Origin: an uncultured Candidatus Binatia bacterium
GTDB taxonomy: Bacteria > Desulfobacterota > Binatia > Bin18
Direction: 5' to 3'
Length of the DNA: 64,000 nucleotides
NCBI GenBank assembly: GCA_958296235.1
Contig: OY282457.1
Location: 2,359,684-2,423,683, forward strand
Part shown: one piece after another, positions 33,859-42,094 of the stretch
How positions within the stretch are numbered: position 1 is the first letter of the stretch
Layout: every line of letters starts with the position of its first letter
Notes under the pieces: generated by a model
The model's database searches: none
What the model was told of the DNA's origin: nothing
Seen by the model: only the letters and a program-made list of their open reading frames with translations
Position numbers and translations under genes: made by a program

Positions 33859-34357
33859 TCAGGCCACCCAGGAGGGCCGCCCTCCAGAGCGGCCGCCCGC
33901 CAGTCAGACTCGCCATTGGAGCGCGGGGTTTACCCTCCTGGAGATCATGATTGCGCTCTCCATATTGGCGGTCGGCCTGGTGGCCGTGCTGGAACTCTTT
34001 GCCGGCAGTCTCCGCCTTACGGGAAAAGCCTCCCACCGCACCCAGGCGGTCATCCATGCCCAGAATGTGATGGACGGGTTTTTTGCCCCGGATTTCCTGG
34101 AAGATGGGGAGGAGAGCGGAGAGCTGCCGGATGGATTTTTCTGGCGGGCACGGGTGCAGGAAATTTTTCCGGACGAAACCGAAGAAGAGGCGGCGCAAAG
34201 AGAAAACGACGAGCTGGGCGGCCAGGCGTCTTTGCTGCACCTCAAGGAGATCACAGTCAGCGTCGGCTGGGAGGAAGGGGAGCGCCGGCGGCGTTTCGAG
34301 CTGCGTTCCATGCGCCTCATGTACGAGGAGGCGGAGAGCCTCAGAGAAGGGGAATGA
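33845..34357 (+). CDS. gspI: Type II secretion minor pseudopilin GspI
   Basis: The 170-residue product has an unusually long, polar leader (about 28 residues) before the cleavage site GFTLLEIMIALSILAVGLVA. It continues with HRTQAVIHAQNVMDG, typical of GspI, and ends with VSVGWEEGERRRRFELRSMRL, the conserved last strand of the family. ATG 33845 lies inside gspH, and the stop overlaps the start of gspJ (ATGA), so the four gsp genes are translationally coupled. No gspG, ATPase or secretin gene is in the window. Confidence 0.85.
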   Translation: MPENSQATQEGRPPERPPASQTRHWSAGFTLLEIMIALSILAVGLVAVLELFAGSLRLTGKASHRTQAVIHAQNVMDGFFAPDFLEDGEESGELPDGFFWRARVQEIFPDETEEEAAQRENDELGGQASLLHLKEITVSVGWEEGERRRRFELRSMRLMYEEAESLREGE

Positions 34358-35115
34358 AAAGAGTGAACGTGTCCTCCAATGCTCCAAAGCCGCTGGACCT
34401 GTGTACGCTTTTAAGCGTGCGACCCGCCGGCGGCTTTACCCTGCTGGAACTCCTGATCAGCCTGACGCTGATGGGTCTGGTCAGCCTCGGCGTCTATAGT
34501 GCGCTCGGCTTTGGCGCAAACGCGCTCGAACGGGGCACCTCCCGGAGTATTGAGAACCAACGGGTCCGCGCGGCCCTTGCCTTGATTGTCCGTAAACTCA
34601 AGTCTGCCTACCCCCTCATGCTGCCGGTCGACGGCGAGCGCCTCGTCTACTTTTTTGGTGACGAAGAGGAACTGCGTTTCATCGCCTCTGCTGACCGACC
34701 CGAAATCGGCGGGTTGGAGAAGGTCTCATACTTCATCAAAGAAGAAGACGGCCAGCGCGGGCTGTGGATGCGTATTTCAGCGCCGACCTTGCCGGCCGAT
34801 TTAGTCGAAGAGCGGGAAGGGAGTTTATCCTTGGAGGCCGAGGTCCTGTCCGACGTCGATGAGCTGGTCTGGGAGTATTTCGGGCAACGGCAAACCGAAG
34901 ACGAAGAGGCCTGGCATGAGAGTTGGAACGGGGAGGAGGAACCGAAGCTGCCCCAGGCCGTGCGGCTGTCGTGGCGCGCCCTCTCCCCTGCTCAGGGGGG
35001 AATGGGCGGAGCGCCAAACGCATGGCAGATCGAAGTCCCGATTCAGGTCCAGGAGCCGGTTTCGGAACTGCGTCGCACTCCCCAGAACCGCGGCCGCAAC
35101 CGGAGTCGGAGATAG
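34354..35115 (+). CDS. gspJ: Type II secretion minor pseudopilin GspJ
   Basis: The 253-residue product has the prepilin site GGFTLLELLISLTLMGLVSL at residues 26-45, then the GspJ-type body with SIENQRVRAALALIVRKLKS and LVYFFGDEEELRFIASADRP. The 25-residue leader is encoded by a palindromic element (KRVNVSSNAPKPLD), so this mobile-like sequence provides the part removed by prepilin peptidase. ATG 34354 overlaps the gspI stop. The C terminus ends in a Arg/Asn-rich stretch (RRTPQNRGRNRSRR). GspJ binds GspI and GspK at the pseudopilus tip. Confidence 0.85.
   Translation: MKRVNVSSNAPKPLDLCTLLSVRPAGGFTLLELLISLTLMGLVSLGVYSALGFGANALERGTSRSIENQRVRAALALIVRKLKSAYPLMLPVDGERLVYFFGDEEELRFIASADRPEIGGLEKVSYFIKEEDGQRGLWMRISAPTLPADLVEEREGSLSLEAEVLSDVDELVWEYFGQRQTEDEEAWHESWNGEEEPKLPQAVRLSWRALSPAQGGMGGAPNAWQIEVPIQVQEPVSELRRTPQNRGRNRSRR
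34356..34412. repeat. DTFPL palindromic element forming the gspJ leader
   Basis: The left arm AAAGAGTGAACGTGTCC is close to consensus; the right arm GGACCTGTGTACGCTTTT has drifted, leaving 12 of 17 pairs. It begins two bases after the gspJ start codon. The phase of translation equals that in the other coding copies. Confidence 0.55.
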
Positions 35116-35120
35116 CGGCC

Positions 35121-36134
35121 ATGCGGAACGAGCGGGGCGTGATCCTGATTGTTGTCGTGTGGGCGCTGATGGTGCTCATGGTTGTGGCGATTGAGCTTGG
35201 CCGAACCGCCCGGGTGGAGGGGCTGAGTACCGATGTCTACCAACAGGAGGTCAAAACCTATTATCTGGCCAGAGCCGGGCTGAACCGCGTCCTCTACCAG
35301 CTCATCCGAACGAGCCAGCAGGGCCGCGCGCGTAATCTTCAAGACGAAGATCGGCTGGGCCCACGCAACCGGCTGCGCGATGATGAGACCGAGCGGGAAG
35401 AGTGCCCGGACCTCTGGCTGCTCGGCGATGGCCAGTGGAGAAAGGAACCCTATGGCGAGGGGGGGTATCAGGTCCGGGTCAGTGACGAGAGCGGCAAAAT
35501 CAATATCAACCAGGTGGATGAGATTATTCTGCGTCAGACCTTTACCAATCTGGACTTTGACCCCGACTTTGGGGATGCCCTGGCCGACGCTATCCTTGAC
35601 TGGCGCGACCCCGACCCGTTGGAGCGGCTGAATGGGGTGGAAAGCGAGTACTATTTGGCCCAGGACATTTCCTACCCGGCCAAGGACGGGCCGCTCGACA
35701 CGATTGACGAACTCCTGCTGATCCGTGACGTCACCCAGGCTCTCTTCTATAACACCCTGAACGAAGTATTCACCGTGTATGGCAATGCGCGCAGCGGCAA
35801 TATGGCCAATGCACAAACAGCAAACGCCTTAGTGCTGCGGGCCGTCCAGGGGGTTGATGCGGAAACTGCGGAGGAAACGATCCGACAAAGGCGCGAAAAC
35901 TGCGGGGAAGAGTTCCTGGACGCGACCGCGGCACGCGGGGGTCTTCCCACGATTGTCACCATAGAGAGCGTCGGCTATCTGAACACCGGACAGATCACCC
36001 GCCGGCTGGCCGGAGTGATTGACCGTACGGACGGCCAGTCCCATCGGGTACTGCGCTGGCATGACCGTCTGCCTTCACAAGCCCTCCCGCTCAGAAAAGA
36101 CGATTTTGAAGACGAGGAAGAGGGGTGGTTCTGA
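35121..36134 (+). CDS. gspK: Type II secretion minor pseudopilin GspK
   Basis: The 337-residue product has the short, atypical leader of GspK (MRNERG) followed by VILIVVVWALMVLMVVAIEL. It keeps the family's large globular insert: GGYQVRVSDESGKININQVD, ALADAILDWRDPDPLERLNG and the second helix-hairpin-helix-like part LPTIVTIESVGYLNTGQITR. GspK caps the pseudopilus and can bind Ca2+. ATG 35121 is 5 bp after the gspJ stop. It is the last gene of the cluster; the restriction gene begins 22 bp later but is unrelated in type. Confidence 0.88.
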   Translation: MRNERGVILIVVVWALMVLMVVAIELGRTARVEGLSTDVYQQEVKTYYLARAGLNRVLYQLIRTSQQGRARNLQDEDRLGPRNRLRDDETEREECPDLWLLGDGQWRKEPYGEGGYQVRVSDESGKININQVDEIILRQTFTNLDFDPDFGDALADAILDWRDPDPLERLNGVESEYYLAQDISYPAKDGPLDTIDELLLIRDVTQALFYNTLNEVFTVYGNARSGNMANAQTANALVLRAVQGVDAETAEETIRQRRENCGEEFLDATAARGGLPTIVTIESVGYLNTGQITRRLAGVIDRTDGQSHRVLRWHDRLPSQALPLRKDDFEDEEEGWF

Positions 36135-36156
36135 GCCAGCCTTTCATATTCCGGCC

Positions 36157-36801
36157 ATGCCTGAGCAGCCCACACGGGTCTTGCCTGTCGGCCCGGACTC
36201 AGCCACAACAGGCGTCATGCCGACCCCGACCACCAAACTGACGACAGCAGTTGAAACCTACCTGACCTCCCTCCGCCAGATACGGGCCTCGGGTGGGGCC
36301 ACGGGCGAGCGGTCCTATTATGGGCCACTGGAGAATCTGCTGACCGCGGTCGGCAATACCCTCAAGCCCAAAGTGATCTGCGTCAGCGAGCTTGCCGACC
36401 AAGGCGCAGGCCATCCCGACTTTGGGTTGTATGCAGCCAGGCAGCTACAAAAAAAGCAACCCAAAGAAGGCCAAGTCCCGGAACGCGGTGTTGTTGAAGT
36501 CAAATCTGCCAGTGACGACGCTTGGCTGACCGCGGCCAGCGCTCAAGTCAGCCGCTATTGGGAGCGCTATCGCCTGGTGTTAGTCACCAACACACGCGAT
36601 TTCGTCCTGGTCGGTGAAGATACAACCGGCCAGCCGGCCACGCTCGAAACCTTCCGATTAGCCGATAGCGCTGAGGCATTTGACCGCTTACTGGCAACGC
36701 CCCGCGTTTTCGCTCGCCAAGTCGGGGCCGGACTCGGCGAATATCTGGCCCGTACTCTGTCCCATCGGGCACGCTTGACCGAACCCAAAGACCTGGCCTA
36801 G
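36157..36801 (+). CDS. N-terminal nuclease part of a type IIG/ISP-like restriction-modification enzyme, cut by an in-frame amber codon
   Basis: This 214-residue product contains a PD-(D/E)xK nuclease: GAGHPDFGLYAARQ (the PD aspartate) and RGVVEVKSASDD (the ExK motif), then SRYWERYRLVLVTNTRDFVL. It stops at TAG 36799-36801. Translation continues in the same frame past the stop as LLASYARDALARIEA and reaches the methyltransferase domain, so the two open frames were one gene of about 1,140 residues. A single base change, for example TGG to TAG, explains the break. A free nuclease domain of this class is normally inactive without its methyltransferase part. The start could also be ATG 36217. Readthrough of the amber codon cannot be excluded. 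Confidence 0.8.
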   Translation: MPEQPTRVLPVGPDSATTGVMPTPTTKLTTAVETYLTSLRQIRASGGATGERSYYGPLENLLTAVGNTLKPKVICVSELADQGAGHPDFGLYAARQLQKKQPKEGQVPERGVVEVKSASDDAWLTAASAQVSRYWERYRLVLVTNTRDFVLVGEDTTGQPATLETFRLADSAEAFDRLLATPRVFARQVGAGLGEYLARTLSHRARLTEPKDLA

Positions 36802-36903
36802 TTACTGGCCTCGTATGCCCGCGACGCCCTGGCCCGGATTGAGGCTGCCGGCGATGCTCCGCAACTCACGACCCTGCGGACTGCCCTGGAAGAGGCGCTC
36901 GGC

Positions 36904-39597
36904 GTGCGATTCACGGGTGATAAGGGAGCGCGCTTTTTCTATTCCACCCTGGTTCAGACGCTGTTCTACGGCGTGTTCTCCGCCTGGGTGTTGTGGGCAC
37001 GGCAAGCGCCCTCCCCGAGGGGTACGTTCAACTGGCATGAAGCCGTGTGGCATCTGCGCGCGCCGGTGCTGGCCGCCTTGTTTCAGCAGCTTTCCAGTCC
37101 GAGCCGGTTACGTCCGCTCGGTCTGGTCGAAGTCCTGGACTGGACCGCTACCGCCCTCAATCGCGTAGACCGCGCGGCCTTCTTCGCCCGCTTCAACGAG
37201 GGTGAAGCCGTGCCCTATTTCTACGAACCTTTTCTTGAAGCCTTTGACCCTGACCTACGGAAACAGTTAGGCGTCTGGTACACCCCCGCCGAAGTAGTCC
37301 GCTACATGGTCGCTCGTGTGGACAAGGCGTTGAAAGATGACCTGCATATCCCGGACGGCTTGGCTGCCGACAACGTGTATGTGCTCGACCCATGTTGCGG
37401 CACCGGGGCCTATCTGGCCGAAGTGTTACGCCGGATTGCGGGGAATCTGCAAGGCAAAGGCATGGGCGCGCTCGCCGGCGCGCGAGTGAAACAGGCCGCC
37501 ATCAACCGGGTGTTCGGCTTCGAGATCATGCCCGCCCCGTTTGTGGTGGCCCATCTGCAAGTCGGCCTGACCATGCAGGACTTGGACGCGCCCTTGACGG
37601 ACGATGGCAATGAACGCCCCGGCGTCTTCCTCACCAACGCCCTGACCGGCTGGGAACCAAGAACGACCAAACCGCTCCCCTTTCCCGAACTCGAAGAAGA
37701 ACGCGACCGGGCGGAAAAGGTGAAGCAGGAACAACCGATACTCGTGATTCTGGGCAACCCGCCTTACAACGGCTTTGCCGGGATGGCCGTAGACGAAGAA
37801 CGGGCACTGTCGGGAGCCTACCGCGTGACCAAACGGGTACGGAAACCCGAAGGCCAAGGCTTGAACGATCTGTATGTGCGTTTCTTCCGCATGGCCGAAC
37901 GACGGATTGCCGAGAAGACGGGACAGGGGGTGGTGTGTTTCATCTCCAACTATTCGTGGCTGGATGGATTGTCGTTCACCGGGATGCGGGAGCGGTACTT
38001 AGAGGCGTTTGACGCCATTCGGATTGATTGTCTCAATGGCGACAAATACAAGACGGGCAAGGTGTCACCGGACGGGACACCCGACCCGAGCATTTTTTCC
38101 ACGCCAAGCGACCCGGTGGGGATACAGGTCGGGACGGCGATTACGACACTGGTACGCAAGGCGGATCATGCACCAGCCGAGACCGTTGGCTTCCGGCATC
38201 TGTGGGGGCAGGCGAAACGTGAAGACCTGTTAGAGACGGCGGAGGCGGAACCGGCGGTGCTCTACGACGCTATAGAGCCGGTGTTGCCACTGGGGCTGCC
38301 ATTAGTCAGAACGGCGGTCAGTGCGGACTATTTCGCCTGGCCTACCTTGCCTGAGTTGTTCCCGGTGTCGTTTCCGGGGGTCAATACCGCGCGGGACGGG
38401 TTTCTTGTCGATATCGACCTCTCGCGGCTCAAGGCACGCCTCTCAGATTACTTCAATACAGATTTGAGCCATGACGAAATCACCCGGCGCTATCCGAGCG
38501 CGATGAAAACTATAGCGCGGCTCGATGTCCGTACGGTGCGTGAGACGTTGCTTACACGCGGCGGTCCAGATGAGGCTGGTTTCGTTCGTCTTGCTTACCG
38601 GCCTTTCGATAATCGCTGGCTGTATTGGGAAGCGGATACATATCTACTTGATCGTCCGCGTCCTGATTATAAGCCGCATATATTCGATGGAAATATGTGG
38701 CTCGGGGCCAATAAGCGAGAAATCCAAGACTTCTCACACGGAACCTTGATACATCATATCGGTGGCTGGAAACTCGGAAATTGGGGTATCCATTTCTTTC
38801 CCGCCTGGCTCCGTGATGACGGTATCGGAAGTGCTGGTAACAACTCACGCCGTCCTAACCTTTCAGGGGCGGCACAACGGTATCTGAAACACCTCAACGC
38901 AAGCGTGGAAGACTTATTTCACCACGTTCTGACCGTACTGCACGACCCAACTTACCGCGAGGCCAACACCGACGCTCTGCGCATGGACTGGCCCCGCATC
39001 CCGCTCCCCGGTTGGCCTACCCCTGGGAGCGCGGGCATCTTGCCCGCATCCGCCGCAACGGAAGCCCTCGCCCAATCCGCAGCCTGCGGACGTGAACTCG
39101 CCGCCCTGCTTGATCCCGAAACCCCTGTCCCCGGCGTAACAACCGGAACCTTGCGCCCGGCCATCGCCACCCTTGCCGTTCCCGCCACAGTGGACGGGCG
39201 GAACATGACCGGGGACGACTTCGCCCTGACCGCCGGATGGGGCCATTACGGCACAGGCGAGGCCGTGATGCCCGGCCAAGGCCGCATTGTTGAACGCGAT
39301 TACACAGCGGACGAACGCGCTGCCCTGAGTGACGCTACCAGCGTACTCGGTCAGACCACGTTCGACATTTACCTGAACGGCAACGCCTACTGGCGCAACG
39401 TCCCTACTGCCGTCTGGCGCTACAAGCTGGGCGGCTACCAAGTGCTCAAAAAGTGGTTGTCGTATCGGGAACGGGGGGTGCTGGGACGGGCGTTAATGCC
39501 GGAGGAAGTGTTGTATTTTGCGGAGGTGGCAAGGAGGATAGCGGGGATAGTAGTTATGACCGATACTCCAGCAGTGTCGGATTACGCCTACGGCTAA
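36904..39597 (+). CDS. Methyltransferase and specificity part of the type IIG/ISP-like restriction-modification enzyme
   Basis: The 897-residue stretch has the N6-adenine methyltransferase motifs: YVLDPCCGTGAYLAEVLRRI (motif I, AdoMet binding) and VILGNPPYNGFAGM (the NPPY catalytic motif IV). It is preceded by the helical linker RKQLGVWYTPAEVVRYMVAR usual in these fused enzymes. The C-terminal half is the target-recognition region ending in WRYKLGGYQVLKKWLSYRER, a hallmark of type IIG/ISP proteins. The fused ancestor would methylate one strand and cut near the site. GTG 36904 is only the first in-frame start after the amber codon; real expression would need reinitiation or readthrough. The gene ends inside a REP-like palindrome. 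Confidence 0.85.
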   Translation: MRFTGDKGARFFYSTLVQTLFYGVFSAWVLWARQAPSPRGTFNWHEAVWHLRAPVLAALFQQLSSPSRLRPLGLVEVLDWTATALNRVDRAAFFARFNEGEAVPYFYEPFLEAFDPDLRKQLGVWYTPAEVVRYMVARVDKALKDDLHIPDGLAADNVYVLDPCCGTGAYLAEVLRRIAGNLQGKGMGALAGARVKQAAINRVFGFEIMPAPFVVAHLQVGLTMQDLDAPLTDDGNERPGVFLTNALTGWEPRTTKPLPFPELEEERDRAEKVKQEQPILVILGNPPYNGFAGMAVDEERALSGAYRVTKRVRKPEGQGLNDLYVRFFRMAERRIAEKTGQGVVCFISNYSWLDGLSFTGMRERYLEAFDAIRIDCLNGDKYKTGKVSPDGTPDPSIFSTPSDPVGIQVGTAITTLVRKADHAPAETVGFRHLWGQAKREDLLETAEAEPAVLYDAIEPVLPLGLPLVRTAVSADYFAWPTLPELFPVSFPGVNTARDGFLVDIDLSRLKARLSDYFNTDLSHDEITRRYPSAMKTIARLDVRTVRETLLTRGGPDEAGFVRLAYRPFDNRWLYWEADTYLLDRPRPDYKPHIFDGNMWLGANKREIQDFSHGTLIHHIGGWKLGNWGIHFFPAWLRDDGIGSAGNNSRRPNLSGAAQRYLKHLNASVEDLFHHVLTVLHDPTYREANTDALRMDWPRIPLPGWPTPGSAGILPASAATEALAQSAACGRELAALLDPETPVPGVTTGTLRPAIATLAVPATVDGRNMTGDDFALTAGWGHYGTGEAVMPGQGRIVERDYTADERAALSDATSVLGQTTFDIYLNGNAYWRNVPTAVWRYKLGGYQVLKKWLSYRERGVLGRALMPEEVLYFAEVARRIAGIVVMTDTPAVSDYAYG

Positions 39598-39612
39598 TCC
39601 GACATACAGGAC
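39576..39612. repeat. REP-like palindrome at the left side of the AT-rich defence block
   Basis: GTCGGATTA (39576-39584) and TAATCCGAC (39595-39603) form a perfect 9-bp inverted repeat that includes the stop codon of the methyltransferase gene. A diverged copy in the same orientation lies at 43051-43086, so the two bracket the block 39.6-43.0 kb. Confidence 0.6.
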
Positions 39613-39614
39613 GG

Positions 39615-40064
39615 TCATTCCCTTAGTCTACTAAGTTTATGATACAGCCATTTTCTCAACCTTGTTAGTAGACTTTTCTTTGTTGGTCCCGTTCCATCTA
39701 GTGCTCCTACCCCGACCATATCCGATATGGTTTCGTGGTACTCCTGTATTTCATCAGAGCGTCTCTTACGACCCGCAAGTATCTCCTCTCTTGTCCACGG
39801 TCGAGACCAACATATCTGGCTTTTATCAATCCAGTAGTGCGACTGGCATTTCTCACTCCAATTACCTACAGATGGCCATAAACTCACTCTTACCCCATCA
39901 TAGGTGATTGCCCAACCAGTAGGATGCAATGGCGTGTTGATTTCCGTTCCGCATCCACATGCGCATTTGTGTGTAATTGTTCTATATTTCAGTGAGATAT
40001 ATAATCGTCCGTCTTCCAGCTCATCTGGAAGTGTTTCTACGAATAATGGTTCTATCTCTGGCAT
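39615..40064 (-). CDS. DUF6527-like zinc-binding protein of a ubiquitin-like operon
   Basis: The 149-residue product carries a metal-site pattern HKCACGCGTEIN near residue 32 and EKCQSHYWIDKSQICW near 70, with GWAITYDGVRVSLWPSVGNW between them. This matches what I know of DUF6527, which recurs beside multiubiquitin and ThiF genes in bacteria. The Cys/His set could bind one zinc and, by analogy with other operons, the protein could be a peptidase or deconjugase, but no catalytic role is shown here. The last 40 residues are basic and helical. It is the last gene of a four-gene minus-strand unit, 8 bp after the E1-like gene. Confidence 0.78.
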   Translation of the reverse strand: MPEIEPLFVETLPDELEDGRLYISLKYRTITHKCACGCGTEINTPLHPTGWAITYDGVRVSLWPSVGNWSEKCQSHYWIDKSQICWSRPWTREEILAGRKRRSDEIQEYHETISDMVGVGALDGTGPTKKSLLTRLRKWLYHKLSRLRE

Positions 40065-40072
40065 CGACTGCC

Positions 40073-41272
40073 TCAGTTTTGGCTCTTCTCTGCCACTAGA
40101 TCACGATTGATTATCTTATTCCCGTCAAGGATGTATCCAGAGTCGCCTTCTCGCACTAGGTCCTGATATATTCCTCGGATTTTCTTCCATTTAATCACCG
40201 CTAGTGCTGCATTTAGCGCATTTAGCTCTGCCATTTGAATATTTCTTTCGTACTCCCCTACGCCACCTCCCGCCATGTCAATTCTATTCTTTGCCCTAAT
40301 ATGGTTCCTTTGATCTGGTTCACTCGTTGTTGTTCTTATAATCCCTCCGAGTTTATCGTCCTCCCGATATATCCCCATACCAGTGTCAATACATACGCTT
40401 CCAGCTTCTTCACAAGTTTCTAATATTCTCTTTTTTATTACATCCCCGTCTATACATAGGAAAATCGTATCGTACCCCTTCAACTCACCTATGTTTGTTT
40501 CATCGATTCGTGCTGTATGCCCTATCACTCCTTTTCGTAACTTCTTGTATCGGCCTGCGTGGAATTCTACTTTGCTGGGACCCCCTTCTATATCTTCGAT
40601 TCCCGCCGCCCCTGGCGCTCTAAATGCATTGTGCTGAAGAAACTTGTCGTCGTCATAGAGATGAATTTCCCTAACCCAAGTTTTCGCGACAAAGTCCAAA
40701 ACGTACGATCCCGTACCCCCTAGACCTACTATCCCTATTCTTTCTTCTTTGATCCTCGTCGCAATATCAACTGTATTCTGTCGCGCCGATGCAGTTTCCA
40801 TATACTCAAACACATCGTCGGATCGTATTTCTTTATCAACTTTCCATTTTTGGGCGGTTGCTTCTGGAGAGACCTGTCTTGCTTCTCGCTCGATGATCTC
40901 TATATACGTCGTTACTTTATGTTCGTAGTCTCGATATTTGCCATCGGTCGGCCTTGCCGAAAACATGTACGTGAGCGTCGTTCCATCGCTCAGCTTTTGG
41001 CTATGTTCACCTTCCCCCAATGCCTGTAGCTTTTGTCCGCCCCTCTTGTACGGAAAGTCACCTGTCCAGTATGCAACATGGTCCGACGGCTGAACTGTAT
41101 CGTTACCGCTAAGGTCTAGTTGTAGCGCAAGCATTGCCTCCATTACTCGACCTTCGCAATTTACATATGGGATGTCCTCCACCAATAAGAAACCGTCAAG
41201 GAGTCGGAGTGTGTATCCTGATTCCTTAAGTCGTTTCAGGTCTTTGTTACGAGCGATCAGTTCGTGTGACAT
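40073..41272 (-). CDS. E1-like ThiF-family protein with N-terminal DUF6791-type domain
   Basis: The 399-residue product has two parts. Residues 1-150 (LRLLDGFLLVEDIPYVNCEG, HVAYWTGDFPYKRGGQ, DYEHKVTTYIEIIEREA) match the DUF6791 type of domain that precedes E1 domains in bacterial ubiquitin-like systems; an E2-like role has been suggested for such domains. Residues about 170-399 are the adenylating domain: ERIGIVGLGGTGSYVLDFVA for ATP, HLYDDDKFLQHNAFRAPGA with the acidic site, and a cysteine pair region TCEEAGSVCIDTGMGIY that may hold a thioester cysteine. The start overlaps the Ubl gene by 26 bases. It should activate the adjacent Ubl. Base composition is visibly more AT-rich than neighbouring housekeeping genes. 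Confidence 0.85.
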   Translation of the reverse strand: MSHELIARNKDLKRLKESGYTLRLLDGFLLVEDIPYVNCEGRVMEAMLALQLDLSGNDTVQPSDHVAYWTGDFPYKRGGQKLQALGEGEHSQKLSDGTTLTYMFSARPTDGKYRDYEHKVTTYIEIIEREARQVSPEATAQKWKVDKEIRSDDVFEYMETASARQNTVDIATRIKEERIGIVGLGGTGSYVLDFVAKTWVREIHLYDDDKFLQHNAFRAPGAAGIEDIEGGPSKVEFHAGRYKKLRKGVIGHTARIDETNIGELKGYDTIFLCIDGDVIKKRILETCEEAGSVCIDTGMGIYREDDKLGGIIRTTTSEPDQRNHIRAKNRIDMAGGGVGEYERNIQMAELNALNAALAVIKWKKIRGIYQDLVREGDSGYILDGNKIINRDLVAEKSQN

Positions 41273-41516
41273 TAAAGACCGTCCCGTCTTTAACTTTGAC
41301 TTTCTCGCCTTCGTTCAACCCACCTTCCTTCTCTCGTCCACCACCTTCATAAAAGAGAACAGTGTAGCTAATTAATTCTCCTCGACCTCCCCCTGGATAT
41401 GCTAAGTCCACCACCTCGTCGGAAGTAATCTCATCCTTATCGACAGTGTACGTCCGGGCGTTCACAATTATCTCGAAACCCTTCTTCTCAAGACCCTCTA
41501 TTTTATCTTCGCTCAT
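41247..41516 (-). CDS. Multiubiquitin-type ubiquitin-like protein, single domain
   Basis: The 89-residue product is one beta-grasp unit of the Multi_ubiq type: FEIIVNARTYTVDKDEITSD, VVDLAYPGGGRGELISYTVL, then LNEGEKVKVKDGTVFNVTRT and a terminal DRS. Other members of this family carry several such units in a row; here there is only one. It does not end in Gly-Gly, so either the C-terminal Ser is used or processing occurs. The first 12 residues (MSEDKIEGLEKK) form a charged tail. ATG 41516 has TAGGAGAAA upstream. It is the presumed substrate of the E1-like protein with which it overlaps. Confidence 0.82.
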   Translation of the reverse strand: MSEDKIEGLEKKGFEIIVNARTYTVDKDEITSDEVVDLAYPGGGRGELISYTVLFYEGGGREKEGGLNEGEKVKVKDGTVFNVTRTDRS

Positions 41517-41527
41517 CGCTTTTTCTC

Positions 41528-42073
41528 CTACTTCTTCTCTGTTGCAGCGTTATTTTTTTTGTCTTCGTTGTCTAACGAAAGACCCCCCTCGCGTACGAAC
41601 TCTTTCGAGAGTCTTAACAGCATCCACGCCGCAATAACCGGCGGCCGCGAACTGATAATCACCTGTATTAATCTCCTCTCATCCATCGATCGTTGTTGCC
41701 AAACATCATATACATCCCAACAATTTCCGTCCGTTAGTACCCCATGTCGCACCCCTATCTCAGTACAATATGTCAGCATTTGGGTCCGTTTCGAATCTAG
41801 CCCCTCATTCAACTTTTTTGCTTCAATTAGAACCAAGGGTTGTCCTTCCGTCCCTAACAACGCATAGTCCACCCTCTTCTTCCCTGCGCCATGTTCCACT
41901 TCTACATCTTCCCATACACTAACATCCCAACCTAGTGCTCTCAGCACCGGATCTATCAATATATTCCTCGTTCGAATCTCATTCTTGCTTAAACCTGCTC
42001 CGTGCTTATCGATTGCGCTTCGCGCTGTTTGTATTGCGCTGACTAATGGCTCTAGCGGCTTATATTCTTGCAT
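41528..42073 (-). CDS. HsdR-N-like PD-(D/E)xK nuclease, first gene of the ubiquitin-like operon
   Basis: The 181-residue product resembles the N-terminal nuclease domain of type I restriction HsdR proteins: NEIRTRNILIDPVLRALGWD, then VDYALLGTEGQPLVLIEAKK with the D...ExK triad, and TDGNCWDVYDVWQQRSMDER in the last strand. No helicase part is attached, so it is a stand-alone nuclease domain. It sits 11 bp ahead of the Ubl gene on the same strand and shares its AT-rich composition, so it is probably an effector or partner of that system rather than of the neighbouring restriction gene. The tail (DNEDKKNNAATEKK) is polar and disordered. Confidence 0.8.
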   Translation of the reverse strand: MQEYKPLEPLVSAIQTARSAIDKHGAGLSKNEIRTRNILIDPVLRALGWDVSVWEDVEVEHGAGKKRVDYALLGTEGQPLVLIEAKKLNEGLDSKRTQMLTYCTEIGVRHGVLTDGNCWDVYDVWQQRSMDERRLIQVIISSRPPVIAAWMLLRLSKEFVREGGLSLDNEDKKNNAATEKK

Positions 42074-42094
42074 TCTCTGGTTCCTCCTACGTGG

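Noticed and set aside
36799..36801. Amber codon as sign of genome-wide stop-codon recoding
   Set aside because: Several intact genes (for example ppk, ureG and the SDR) end with TAG at their normal length.
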